This document shows positions 17,126-25,428 of a stretch of 64,000 nucleotides of DNA, in pieces. The DNA comes from Cellulomonas sp. JH27-2 (lineage in GTDB: Bacteria > Actinomycetota > Actinomycetes > Actinomycetales > Cellulomonadaceae). The position numbers and the translations under genes were made by a program. Below the pieces are notes generated by a model. That model ran no database searches. It was given only the letters and a program-made list of their open reading frames with translations, and was not told where the DNA came from. The DNA is taken from positions 868,001 through 932,000 of the forward strand of contig NZ_JACYFR010000001.1 in the NCBI RefSeq assembly GCF_014837175.1, read 5' to 3'. Numbering within the stretch: position 1 is the stretch's first letter; every line of letters starts with the position of its first letter.

Positions 17126-18244
17126 ATGTTCGTCGCGCTGCGTGACCTGCGGTTCGCCCGCGGACGGTTCCTGCTCATGGCGTCGGTGATCGTGCTCATC
17201 ACCTACCTCGTCGTGTTCCTCGCGTCCTTGACGCGGGGCCTGGGTGAGGACTCGACGTCCGGCATCACGGCCCTGCCCACGGACCACCTGGCCTTCACGG
17301 TCCAGGCGGATGCGCCACCGTCCGGACCGGGTGGCGGCCCGACGTTCACGGGGTCGCAGGTGGAGCAGTCCCAGTGGCAGGCGTGGGCGAAGGTCGACGG
17401 CGTGACGTCCGCACAGCCGCTGGGCATCGCGCAGGTGCGGGCCACGTCGACGACGACGACGGCCGCGGTGACCGCGTTCGGGATCGAGCCCGGCGCGGGT
17501 CTGCTGCCCCACGGAGCCGGGAAGGCCGACGTCGCTGACGGGAAGGTGCTCCTGTCGTCGGGCGCCGCCGACGCCCTGGGCGCGAAGGCCGGCGACAAGC
17601 TCTCGATCGGGACGCTCGACGTCACGGTCGACGCGGTCCTCGACGTCACGGCCGCCTACGCCCATACCCCCGTGCTGTGGACGAGCCTCGACGACTGGCA
17701 GGAGCTCGGCGCGCACCTCGCGCCCGGCGCGGACCCGACGACCGTCGCGACCGTCGTCGCTCTCGTCACGAGCTCCGACGACGCTCTCGCCGCAGCCGAC
17801 GACGACATCGGCACCGTCACCCAGAACCTGCACGAGTCCCTGTCCGCCATCAGCTCGTACTCGTCCGAGCACGGGTCGCTGCTGCTCATGGTCGTCTTCC
17901 TGGTGGGGATCGCGGCGCTCGTCGTCGGCGCCTTCTTCACGGTGTGGACCGTGAGCCGCAGCGGCGACGTGGCCGTGCTCAAGGCGCTCGGGGCCTCGAC
18001 GCGGTACCTGCTGCGCGACGCGATCGGGCAGGCGCTCGTCATCCTGGTGATCGGCGTCGGCATCGGCACCCTGCTGGCGTGGCTGACGACCGTGCTGCTG
18101 CAGAGCGTCGTGCCCGTCGCCATCGGCCTGTCCACCACGCTGCTGCCGGCCGTCGTCCTCGTCGTCCTCGGCGTCGCGGGCGCCGCCCTGGCCATCGCCC
18201 AGATCACCCGCGTCGACCCGCACGCCGCGCTCGCGGCCCGCTGA
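17126..18244 (+). CDS. ABC transporter permease, FtsX/MacB type
   Basis: A 372-residue permease. The first helix (about 17-37) is followed by a periplasm-facing domain (about 40-250) and three helices near the C-terminus (about 254-280, 300-325, 332-355). The cytoplasmic loop VSRSGDVAVLKALGASTRYLLRDAIGQA is the FtsX-superfamily coupling motif that contacts the ATPase. Such DevC-like proteins act with a partner ATPase in lipid, peptide or lipoprotein handling. Ribosome site GGGAG. The ATPase gene begins 10 nt after its stop. Confidence 0.9.
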   Translation: MFVALRDLRFARGRFLLMASVIVLITYLVVFLASLTRGLGEDSTSGITALPTDHLAFTVQADAPPSGPGGGPTFTGSQVEQSQWQAWAKVDGVTSAQPLGIAQVRATSTTTTAAVTAFGIEPGAGLLPHGAGKADVADGKVLLSSGAADALGAKAGDKLSIGTLDVTVDAVLDVTAAYAHTPVLWTSLDDWQELGAHLAPGADPTTVATVVALVTSSDDALAAADDDIGTVTQNLHESLSAISSYSSEHGSLLLMVVFLVGIAALVVGAFFTVWTVSRSGDVAVLKALGASTRYLLRDAIGQALVILVIGVGIGTLLAWLTTVLLQSVVPVAIGLSTTLLPAVVLVVLGVAGAALAIAQITRVDPHAALAAR

Positions 18245-18254
18245 CGGGAGCCCC

Positions 18255-18947
18255 ATGGACCTGCGCCTCGACCACGTGACCCTCGTCTATCCGGACGGCG
18301 ACTCGACCCTGACCGCCGTCGACGACGTGAGCCTGGTGGTCCCGTCCGGGACGACGACCGCCCTGTTGGGTCCGTCGGGCTCTGGCAAGTCGAGCATGCT
18401 CGCGGTGGCGGGCGGGTTGACCCCGCCGACGTCGGGCTCGGTGGCCTTCGGCGACGGGCCGCCGGTCTTCACGACCACGACCACGCGCGACGTCGCCACG
18501 ACCGTGCGGCTGGAACGGATCGGGTTCGTCTTCCAGCAGCCGCAGCTGATCCCGTCCCTGACCGCGCTCGAGCAGCTGGAGCTGCTGGCCCACCTGCGGG
18601 GGCAACGGCCCTCGTCCGTGCGCGAGCGCGCCCTGGAGATGCTCGACGCCGTGGGGCTGGGGCCGTGGGCGCACAAGCGGCCCGACACTCTGTCCGGTGG
18701 GCAGCGGCAACGCGTCGCCATCGCGCGTGCCTTCGTCGGCGACCCGCACGTGCTGCTGGTCGACGAGCCGACGTCCGCCCTGGACCATGAGCGGGGCGTC
18801 GAGATCATCGAGCTCGTCACCGGGCTCGGACGGCGCTTCGACGCCGCGACGCTCCTGGTCTCGCACGACGAGTCCACGCTGGGAGCCGTCGACGCGACGG
18901 CCTACCTGCTCGACGGCCGCCTGACCGAACGCCCCGCGGCAGCCTGA
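18255..18947 (+). CDS. ABC transporter ATP-binding protein (MacB/LolD type)
   Basis: A 230-residue ATPase. Walker A GPSGSGKSS is at about 36-44, the Q-loop in FVFQQPQLIP, the signature LSGGQRQRVAIARA at about 147, Walker B VLLVDEPTSALD at about 170, and the switch His in LLVSHDEST. It pairs with the permease 10 nt upstream. No periplasmic adaptor is encoded nearby, so the substrate is undefined. It converges on the sigma-factor operon with only 20 nt between stops. Confidence 0.93.
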   Translation: MDLRLDHVTLVYPDGDSTLTAVDDVSLVVPSGTTTALLGPSGSGKSSMLAVAGGLTPPTSGSVAFGDGPPVFTTTTTRDVATTVRLERIGFVFQQPQLIPSLTALEQLELLAHLRGQRPSSVRERALEMLDAVGLGPWAHKRPDTLSGGQRQRVAIARAFVGDPHVLLVDEPTSALDHERGVEIIELVTGLGRRFDAATLLVSHDESTLGAVDATAYLLDGRLTERPAAA

Positions 18948-18967
18948 CCCACCGGGCGGCCCAGCAC

Positions 18968-20056
18968 TCAGTTCGTCGGGGGCGTCAGCGGGACGATCGT
19001 CGACGCCACGGTCTTGATCTGGTCGATGTCGGCACCGGGCACGATGAGGCGGAACGCGACCCCGTCGGCGTGCCACCTGAGCTCCGAACCGCCCTGGCCC
19101 TCCTGCAGGTAGACGGCGTCCTGGCCCTCGAAGTCCGTGAGGACGACATCGTTCTGGGCACGCGTGACTGCCTCGACAGGCATCTGCGCCGGGCTGGTGA
19201 CCTCCAGGAACGTCGAGCCATAACTCTGCTCCCAGCGGTACATCAGGCCGTGGGTGGAGACCTTCGGCAGGGGGGCGCTGCGGTATCCGTCCGGGACGAC
19301 ACCGACACCGTTCGGGGCGATGACATCGTCGAGCGTTCTCACCAGGGCCTTGACGCTCATCCCGTTGGCCTCGACGTACCAGCGCACACCGGCGTCGTCG
19401 ACCCACGTCACGTAGTGCAGACCGTAGGGCGGGGTCACGACGAGCGCCTCGTTGCCCTGCACGGACGTCCTCACCGTGGCGGCCTGGTGGAAGATGTCGC
19501 CCGGTCCCCCCGTCCCGGCGGGACCGTCGACGTCGCGGAACACCGTGATCCCGCGGCTGCCGTCGGGCGCGTAGAGCACCGCGACCGGGGGGTTCGTGTA
19601 GCAAGCGGCGTCGCTCGTCGCGACCGTCTCGACGTCCGCGCGCCGGCCGTCGATGCCGAACAGCACGGCTCGGAGCCCTGGCATGTGCGACCACTGGCTG
19701 CTCGCGATGTGGTTCATGGGATCCACCGCGCCGGGCATCCGGAAGAGCTCGCACCCCATCCCGTCCGCCTCCGCCCCCGCGAGGCCGACCGGGCCGTGCC
19801 CGACCGATCCGTGGTGATCCGGGGCGACGAGGGGTGCGACGGTGAAGACAGCGACAAGCCCGAACGCGGCGGCCGTGGCGCCGATGACCCGGCGAGACCT
19901 GCGCGTCGTCCGGGCCTTGCGTGCCAGTCTGCTCTCTCCTCCCTCGAGGATGGCCCACTCGACCTCCGCGTGGGCGCGGGCGAGGCGGTCGGAGTCGACG
20001 GGGCGCGTGGGAGCGAGGGCGTCGAGAACGGCGAGCGAGCTGCGTGGGGCGGTCAT
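18968..20056 (-). CDS. Membrane-anchored partner of ECF sigma factor (CU044_5270-like)
   Basis: A 362-residue protein. The cytoplasmic N-terminus (about 60 residues, ending RKARTTRRSRR) could contact sigma. One transmembrane helix (about 62-82) is followed by a large extracytoplasmic domain with three cysteines. Its ATG overlaps the sigma-factor stop (ATGA). No zinc-type anti-sigma HxxxCxxC motif is visible, so it is not a classical ZAS anti-sigma. Actinobacterial sigma-linked proteins of this layout are probable anti-sigma or sensor proteins (inference). Confidence 0.7.
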   Translation of the reverse strand: MTAPRSSLAVLDALAPTRPVDSDRLARAHAEVEWAILEGGESRLARKARTTRRSRRVIGATAAAFGLVAVFTVAPLVAPDHHGSVGHGPVGLAGAEADGMGCELFRMPGAVDPMNHIASSQWSHMPGLRAVLFGIDGRRADVETVATSDAACYTNPPVAVLYAPDGSRGITVFRDVDGPAGTGGPGDIFHQAATVRTSVQGNEALVVTPPYGLHYVTWVDDAGVRWYVEANGMSVKALVRTLDDVIAPNGVGVVPDGYRSAPLPKVSTHGLMYRWEQSYGSTFLEVTSPAQMPVEAVTRAQNDVVLTDFEGQDAVYLQEGQGGSELRWHADGVAFRLIVPGADIDQIKTVASTIVPLTPPTN

Positions 20057-20613
20057 GAGAGCTCCTGGGCGACGACGGGGCGGAGGGCGGGCGCGCGGTC
20101 CGGGGGTGGATCGCTCGCCGTCAGCCGCTGACGGGCGCGGGACAGGCGCTTGCGGAAGGTCGAGGGCGAGCAGCCGGCCACGACGGCGGCGTCGTCCGGC
20201 GCCAGCCCGTCCCAACCCGTCAGCAGGAGAGCCTCGCGCTCGCGTGGCGTCAGCCTGGCCAGCGCCCGGAACAAGGAGTCGCGCTCGGACACGTCGACGT
20301 CCGGGCCGTCCCCATCCCGCACGAGGTGTGCCACCCGGTTGAGCTCCGCGTTCAGCACGCCGCGCCGGTAGAGCGAGCGACGCTGGTTGGCGATCGTGTT
20401 CCGCGCGACGACGAGGAGCCACGGCAACGGGTCGCCGGGGACGTCGGCCAGGCGGCGCCAGGCGACCAGGAAGGTCTCGGCGACGACGTCCTGCGCGGTG
20501 TCGGCGTCGACGTGCCGGGTGGCGTACGCCTGGACGCGGGCCGCGTACTGCTCCCACAGGGCCGCGAAGCGCGGGTGGCCCGTGCGGTCGTCCTCGGACG
20601 GTTGATGGCTCAT
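20053..20613 (-). CDS. ECF-type RNA polymerase sigma factor
   Basis: A 186-residue sigma-70 family protein. Region 2 (about 15-80) includes the DTAQDVVAETFLVAWRRL core-binding helix. Region 4 (about 120-170) includes LTPREREALLLTGWDGLAPDDAAVVAGCSPSTFRKRLSRAR, a helix-turn-helix. It should direct RNA polymerase to an unknown stress regulon. I start at ATG 20613; a frame extension to 20670 adds an unconserved stretch. Translationally coupled to the downstream membrane partner. Confidence 0.88.
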   Translation of the reverse strand: MSHQPSEDDRTGHPRFAALWEQYAARVQAYATRHVDADTAQDVVAETFLVAWRRLADVPGDPLPWLLVVARNTIANQRRSLYRRGVLNAELNRVAHLVRDGDGPDVDVSERDSLFRALARLTPREREALLLTGWDGLAPDDAAVVAGCSPSTFRKRLSRARQRLTASDPPPDRAPALRPVVAQELS

Positions 20614-20805
20614 ACCTGGGTAATGTCCGGCGGCGGAGTCCTGTGACGTCGTCGCCGCAGGTTCGTCCACCGCTCCCCCGCTCGCTCGCGCGGGGCCACC
20701 GGGCCCGCGAGCGGCACCTTATCCCCGGGGGGACATCCCGTGGGGAGACGTGCGCCCGCTCAGCGAGTGATGCTCCTTCGGGCTGGCGTCGTGTCGGTGG
20801 TCGGG

Positions 20806-20821
20806 TCGAACATGTGTTCGT
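20806..20821 (+). promoter_or_regulatory. LexA (SOS) box at dinB
   Basis: The sequence TCGAAC-ATGT-GTTCGT matches the actinobacterial SOS palindrome TCGAAC(N4)GTTCGA with a single terminal mismatch. The -10-like GAACAT (20808-20813) lies inside it, 6 nt before GTG 20820. Bound LexA would therefore cover both the -10 and the transcription start. Confidence 0.85.
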
Positions 20822-22019
20822 GAGTTCCGACGAGCCGCGAGCGGCGATCCTGCACGCCGACCTGGATGCGTTCTACGCGTCGGTCGAGCAGCGGGACGAC
20901 GCGCGGCTGCGCAACCGGCCGGTGGTTGTCGGTGGTGGCGTGGTGCTCGCGGCGTCGTACGAGGCGAAGCGGCGCGGCGTGAAGACGGCGATGAGCGGGC
21001 GGCAGGCTCGGATGCTGTGCCCGGACGTCGTCGTCGTGCCGCCGCGGTTCGACGCGTACGTCGAGGCGAGCAAGCGGGTCTTCGAGATCTTCCGGGCGAC
21101 GACGCCCCAGGTGCAGGGCGTGTCGATCGACGAGGCGTTCCTGGACGTCGCCGGCCTGCACCGGATCGACGTGCCGCCCGTCGACATCGCCGCCCGGCTG
21201 CGGGCGCAGGTCCGCGACCAGGTGGGCCTGCCCATCAGCGTCGGCGTCGCTCGCACGCCGTTCCTGGCCAAGGTCGCGTCCGGGGCAGCCAAGCCCGACG
21301 GGCTGCTGCTGGTCCCGCCCGACGGCGAGGACGCGTTCCTGCACCCCCTGCCGCTGCAGAAGCTGTGGGGCGTCGGCGAGGTGACGGCGACCAGGCTGCA
21401 GGCCTACGGGTTGCGGACCGCAGGCGACGTGGCCGCGCTGCCGGACTCGGTGCTCGTCGGGATCCTGGGGCCGGCGGCCGGGCGCCACCTGTTCGCCGTC
21501 GTGCACGGACGTACGCCCGAACGTGTGGTGACCGACCGCCGTCGCGGCTCGATCGGGGCGCAGCGGGCGATCGGGCGCGGGCCGCACCGGCCCGAGTTCG
21601 TCGAGGCGGCGCTGCTGGGGCTCGTCGACCGCGTCTGCCGACGGATGCGCGCGGCCCACCGCACCGCACGGACCGTGGTGCTGCGCCTGCGGTTCGACGA
21701 CTTCGGCCGGGCCACGCGCTCCCACTCGTTCCGGCACGCGACGGCCACGGGTGCCGATGTCGCCGCTGCCGCACGCGGGCTGCTCGACGCGGCCGCGCCG
21801 CTGATCCGCGAGCGCGGCATCACGCTGGTGGGAGTCGCCCTCACCAACCTCGAGTCCGACGACATGGTGCAGGCTCAGCTCGACCTGGACGGCCCCGACA
21901 CCACCGGCCTCGACGCCGCCGTCGACGCGCTGTCCGCGCGTTTCGGCTCCGGCACCGTGCGGCGCGCGAGCCTGCTGCGCTCCGGCGAGGGCCTGGCGGT
22001 CCCGCTGCTCGAGGAGTAG
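20820..22019 (+). CDS. dinB: DNA polymerase IV (Y-family translesion polymerase)
   Basis: A 399-residue error-prone polymerase. Palm motifs are ILHADLDAFYASVEQ (about 11-25, metal-binding Asp) and GVSIDEAFLD (about 100, catalytic Asp-Glu). The finger residues AASYEAKRRGV follow the first. The helix-hairpin-helix thumb KLWGVGEVTATRL and little-finger domain (230-370) are complete. The C-terminus lacks an obvious QLxLF clamp motif, though MVQAQLDLDGPD may be a degenerate one. I choose GTG 20820 because of the leaderless spacing; GTG 20814 is the alternative. SOS regulation is expected from the overlapping LexA box. Confidence 0.93.
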   Translation: MSSDEPRAAILHADLDAFYASVEQRDDARLRNRPVVVGGGVVLAASYEAKRRGVKTAMSGRQARMLCPDVVVVPPRFDAYVEASKRVFEIFRATTPQVQGVSIDEAFLDVAGLHRIDVPPVDIAARLRAQVRDQVGLPISVGVARTPFLAKVASGAAKPDGLLLVPPDGEDAFLHPLPLQKLWGVGEVTATRLQAYGLRTAGDVAALPDSVLVGILGPAAGRHLFAVVHGRTPERVVTDRRRGSIGAQRAIGRGPHRPEFVEAALLGLVDRVCRRMRAAHRTARTVVLRLRFDDFGRATRSHSFRHATATGADVAAAARGLLDAAAPLIRERGITLVGVALTNLESDDMVQAQLDLDGPDTTGLDAAVDALSARFGSGTVRRASLLRSGEGLAVPLLEE

Positions 22020-22150
22020 GGGGCGGCAACGGCCGCCGCTGGGTGAGTAGTCGGTCTCCTGCGAGGTCGTCGGTTGCAGCCGACTACCTCGAGGGGATCC
22101 CGACGACCGGCCGGAGGCGGGCGCCGCGGGCTGGTCTCGGCGGGCGGGTG

Positions 22151-22447
22151 TCAGCGGGGGCGGTCGTCGACGAGGAGACGGAGCGTCACGTCGTCGCCCA
22201 GCTCCAGGTCCTCGGCCGCGCGGACCATCGTCTTGATCGGGACGACGTAGCCGCCGTCCTTGGGGAACAGCGACGTCTCCCACTCGGTCGCGCCGATCCG
22301 CGCGAGCACCGGGATCATTCCCCAGCCGTAGGAGACGGTCGCCGCGGCGGCGCGCAGGCGCGCGCACTCGTCGGGCGGCACCGTCACGTAGTGGAACGGC
22401 GCCGGCCCTCGCCAGTGCCAGATCTCACCGGTGAACGTCAGCTCCAT
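22151..22447 (-). CDS. DUF1905 domain protein
   Basis: A 98-residue single-domain beta-barrel protein of the DUF1905 family (FTGEIWHWRGPAPFHYVTVP near the start, FPKDGGYVVPIKTMVR in the middle). Biochemical role unknown. ATG 22447 is chosen because CACAGT (22455-22460) lies 7 nt upstream, matching the leaderless pattern seen elsewhere; GTG 22456 would add three residues. Confidence 0.85.
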   Translation of the reverse strand: MELTFTGEIWHWRGPAPFHYVTVPPDECARLRAAAATVSYGWGMIPVLARIGATEWETSLFPKDGGYVVPIKTMVRAAEDLELGDDVTLRLLVDDRPR

Positions 22448-22652
22448 AGCCACCACTGTGCCTGGCGCCGACGGACTGCGCCCCCTCGCGGCGCGGTGAC
22501 GGAGCGCAGCGCCGGGCCCTCGGCGTCAATGCTCTGCGTGTGTCGCCCCTACGCGAACAATTGCAGAGCGCTGACCGCGCGGCCGCCGCCAACGCGGCCG
22601 GACGTCGGCGCTAGGGTTCAGCGAACGAACTTCCGCGCTAGGAGCTCGCCCG

Positions 22653-23822
22653 ATGCCCTCGTCCACGACGCTGACGCCCACGGCCCGCACGCTGCTGACC
22701 CTGTCGGGCTTCATCATCGTGCTCGCCGGGGTCCACGCCGCCCGCGGCATCCTGGCGCCGGCGCTGCTCGGCGCGGTGCTCGTCGTGATCGTGCACCCGC
22801 TGCGGCACCCGCTCGAGCGGCGGGGCTGGCCCAAGGCCGCCGCGACGACCGTCGTCATCGTCGCCGCGTACCTGATCCTGGCCGCGATGATGGCGATGCT
22901 GCTGTACGCGGGCATCAAGTTCACCGGACTCGTCACGCACTACGCGGGTGAGCTGCGACAGGCCGCCACCGATCTCGGCGACTCGCTCGACGGACTCGGG
23001 TTCGACACGACCACCTCCGACGTCGCCGCCTCCGTCGTGAACCCGACGAACATCCAGAACGTCGTCACCCACGTCGGCGGGCTGACGCTCTCGGTGGCGT
23101 CGGGCCTGTTCGTCGTCGTGACGTACGTGCTGTTCATGGCCGTGGACGCGGCGCGGTACGACGGGGCGCGCGCGGCGTTCGGCGCGACGCAGGGCAGCGT
23201 GCTGGACCGGGCGCACGACCTGTTCGGTGGCGTGCGCCTCTACTTCGTCGTGAGCGCGATCTTCGGGGCGATCGTCGCCGTGATCGACGGGCTCGCGCTG
23301 TGGTGGCTCGGCATCCCGGCGCCCATCGTGTGGGCGATCCTGGCGTTCGTCACCAACTTCATCCCGAACATCGGGTTCGTGCTGGGGCTGCTGCCGCCGG
23401 CGGTGCTGGCGCTCGTGGTGGGCGGCTGGCCGCTGATGCTCGGCGTCATCGCCATCTACTGCCTCGTCAACGTGGTGCTGCAGGTGCTGGTGCAGCCCAA
23501 GTTCGTCGCCGACGCCGTGAACATCACCGTCACCCTGAGCTTCATCTCGGTGGTGTTCTGGACGTTCGTCATCGGTCCGCTCGGCGCGATCCTGGCGATC
23601 CCCATGACGCTGCTGGCGCGGGCCGCGCTGCTGCAGGGCGGCCCTGAGACCGCGTGGTACTCCTGGCTGTCCGGGGACACGGTCACCGATGTGCCGGGTC
23701 CGGGCGTCACGGCCGACGAGGTGACCGACGGAGCCGCTCCAGCCGACCACGCCGTGGCTGCGGACACGGCTGTGGCGTCGGACAAGGCTGTGGCGGCCGA
23801 CGACGGCGCGACTCCCGCCTGA
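22653..23822 (+). CDS. AI-2E family transporter
   Basis: A 389-residue membrane protein with about eight helices. Two helices at the N-terminus precede a soluble coil (100-150), and the last five helices hold the family core. The core includes WAILAFVTNFIPNIGFVLGLLPPAVLALV with the conserved FIPN..G and PP, plus QPKFVADAVNI. Members export autoinducer-2 or other small molecules, or act as Na+/H+ antiporters. The last 50 residues are an acidic alanine-rich tail (repeats of AAD..VA) unlike the rest. A TAGGGT near 22613 and AGGAG before ATG suggest a leadered mRNA. Confidence 0.9.
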   Translation: MPSSTTLTPTARTLLTLSGFIIVLAGVHAARGILAPALLGAVLVVIVHPLRHPLERRGWPKAAATTVVIVAAYLILAAMMAMLLYAGIKFTGLVTHYAGELRQAATDLGDSLDGLGFDTTTSDVAASVVNPTNIQNVVTHVGGLTLSVASGLFVVVTYVLFMAVDAARYDGARAAFGATQGSVLDRAHDLFGGVRLYFVVSAIFGAIVAVIDGLALWWLGIPAPIVWAILAFVTNFIPNIGFVLGLLPPAVLALVVGGWPLMLGVIAIYCLVNVVLQVLVQPKFVADAVNITVTLSFISVVFWTFVIGPLGAILAIPMTLLARAALLQGGPETAWYSWLSGDTVTDVPGPGVTADEVTDGAAPADHAVAADTAVASDKAVAADDGATPA

Positions 23823-23840
23823 CGCGCGAACGCCGGCTCG

Positions 23841-24518
23841 CTACGGCTGGCGCCGCAGCACCGTCCAGGCACCCGGGTCGTCGAGCCCGCCGTCGCCGGC
23901 GCGCACGTAGACCAGGCGGTCGTGCAGCCGGTCGCGCCGACCGGCCCACAGCTCCACCTCGTCGCAGTCGATGCGCCAGCCGCCCCACCCGTCGGGCACG
24001 GGCACGTCGTCGGGCGATCCCGCGTCGGGGTACCGGGCGGCGAAGTGGTCGTAGGCGGCGACGAGGGCCACGCGGTCGACCACGGGCCGCGACTGCTCGC
24101 TCGCCCACGCGCTGATCCGCGACCCCCACGGGCGCGCGACGAAGTACGCCTCGATCTCGCCGCGCTCGATCGCCACGGCTCGCCCGCGGAACCGCACGGC
24201 CCGGTACATGGACGGCCAGGTCAGCGCCGCCGCGATCCCGCCCGTCGCCGCGATCTCCGTGCTCTTGGCGGAGCCCAGGTCCGTGACGAAACCGGGCCCG
24301 CGCCCGTCGAGGAACCGCATGAGGACCGTGCGCACGTTCGGCACACCGGCCGCGTCGACGGTCGCGACGGACAGCGCCGTCGGCTCGGGGACGTCGCCGC
24401 GCCCGGCCTGACGCGCCTCGGCGTCCGCCACCCAGCGCTGCACCTGCGCGAGCGGGGTGGGGGCGAGCTCCGCCTCGGCCAGCCCCTCGCCGGGGTAGTC
24501 GGTGTGCCGCACGGTCAT
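23841..24518 (-). CDS. pdxH: Pyridoxamine 5'-phosphate oxidase
   Basis: A 225-residue FMN enzyme that oxidises pyridoxamine/pyridoxine phosphate to PLP. FMN-binding motifs are PNVRTVLMRFLDGRGPGFVTD (about 60-80) and SAKSTEI. SRISAWASEQSRPV matches the substrate/FMN region WG.RIG.WAS.QS. The C-terminal WRIDCDEVELWAGRRDRLHDRLVY contains the classic E.W.G...RLHDR signature. TACGCT (24525-24530) is 6 nt before ATG, so it is probably leaderless. It converges with the AI-2E gene (18 nt). Confidence 0.95.
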   Translation of the reverse strand: MTVRHTDYPGEGLAEAELAPTPLAQVQRWVADAEARQAGRGDVPEPTALSVATVDAAGVPNVRTVLMRFLDGRGPGFVTDLGSAKSTEIAATGGIAAALTWPSMYRAVRFRGRAVAIERGEIEAYFVARPWGSRISAWASEQSRPVVDRVALVAAYDHFAARYPDAGSPDDVPVPDGWGGWRIDCDEVELWAGRRDRLHDRLVYVRAGDGGLDDPGAWTVLRRQP

Positions 24519-24628
24519 GGCGGCAGCGTAGGCGCTCCGCCGTCCGCGCGAGCCCTCCGACCACCAGCGACGGGCCCAGCAGGGCAAGGGTCCGGCCGGG
24601 CGACGCGACGACGCCCGGCCGGTTGCCG

Positions 24629-25132
24629 TCACCGGGTGCGGCGGATCTCCTCGACGAACCGCGACGAGCGCTCTCGCAGCCCGGCGATGCGCCGTTCGAT
24701 GATCTGCTCCTTCGCGCCCTCGGCGCTGTCGCCGACCTCGGCGCGCGTCGGCGTGCGGCGCACGTTCCTCGAGCACCGGAACTCGGTGCAGATGAGCGTG
24801 CCGATGGTGTCGCCGCGCCGACCGGCCGCGCCGCCTCGTCGGGCGACGTAGAGCGACACGTCGTCGGTCTCGACCACGTCCTCGCACCACGCGCACACCG
24901 CCTTGCGGCGACCGCGGGCAGCGTCGTTCGCGCGCAGCAGCACGCCGACGGGGCCGTCGTCGAGCTCCACGACGACGTACGAGGACAGCGGGGCCTTGCG
25001 GTCTCGCCAGCCCAGGTAGTCGATGCGGTCCCAGCGGACCTCGTCGAGGTGGGGCAGGGTCGCGTCGTTCGCCTCGCGCTTGGAGGCGTTCACGAAGCAG
25101 GAACGGATCTGCTTCTCGGTCAGGGGGTTCAT
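24629..25132 (-). CDS. FBP-domain (EF-G-binding, FusB-like) zinc protein
   Basis: A 167-residue protein. The N-terminal MNPLTEKQIRSCFVNASKREA matches the FBP/FusB C-terminal type fold. A treble-clef zinc site is formed by CAWC (about 80-83) and C.EFRC (about 114-119). FusB-type proteins bind EF-G and free ribosomes stalled by fusidic acid, and chromosomal relatives are widespread in actinobacteria. Whether this one affects drug sensitivity is inference. A GAAGG sits just before the ATG. Confidence 0.85.
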   Translation of the reverse strand: MNPLTEKQIRSCFVNASKREANDATLPHLDEVRWDRIDYLGWRDRKAPLSSYVVVELDDGPVGVLLRANDAARGRRKAVCAWCEDVVETDDVSLYVARRGGAAGRRGDTIGTLICTEFRCSRNVRRTPTRAEVGDSAEGAKEQIIERRIAGLRERSSRFVEEIRRTR

Positions 25133-25428
25133 GGGTCAGCCTTCGGGTTCGTCGGAGGCCGCCGCTACGTCGTCGGGCGACGACGCAACCGTCACCACGC
25201 GCATGGCGTGGACGGTGGGGCGGCAGGTGGGCGACGACCCACGCCGGTCCGGGTCAGCGGTCAGAGGCGTGGGCCCGCGGTCGGCCTGAGCAGGCCGCGA
25301 CGGCCACCCCGCATCCCGCGACGACGCTACGCATCCGTCCGCTCCTCGTTTCCTGCTCCGACGACTCGTGCCGATGACCGGCGTACCCAGGGTACGCCGG
25401 TCATCGTGCGGGTTGCTCGGTCGCCGGG
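25133..25428. other. Gene-free stretch between FBP gene and giant surface-protein gene
   Basis: I find no convincing gene here. A 118-codon open frame on the minus strand has R/S/D-rich content with no family features. The stretch holds the FBP promoter region and, at 25373-25405, the terminator hairpin of the giant gene. Confidence 0.5.
25373..25405 (-). terminator. 15-bp perfect hairpin after giant gene
   Basis: Arms GATGACCGGCGTACC (25373-25387) and its exact complement (25391-25405) around a 3-nt loop. It lies 24 nt past the stop of the surface-protein gene. A strong intrinsic terminator without an obvious U-tract. Confidence 0.75.

Noticed and set aside
22531-22569. GCTCTGC/GCAGAGC inverted repeat upstream of the AI-2E gene
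   Set aside because: Only 7 bp with a 25-nt loop, and no context to distinguish it from chance.
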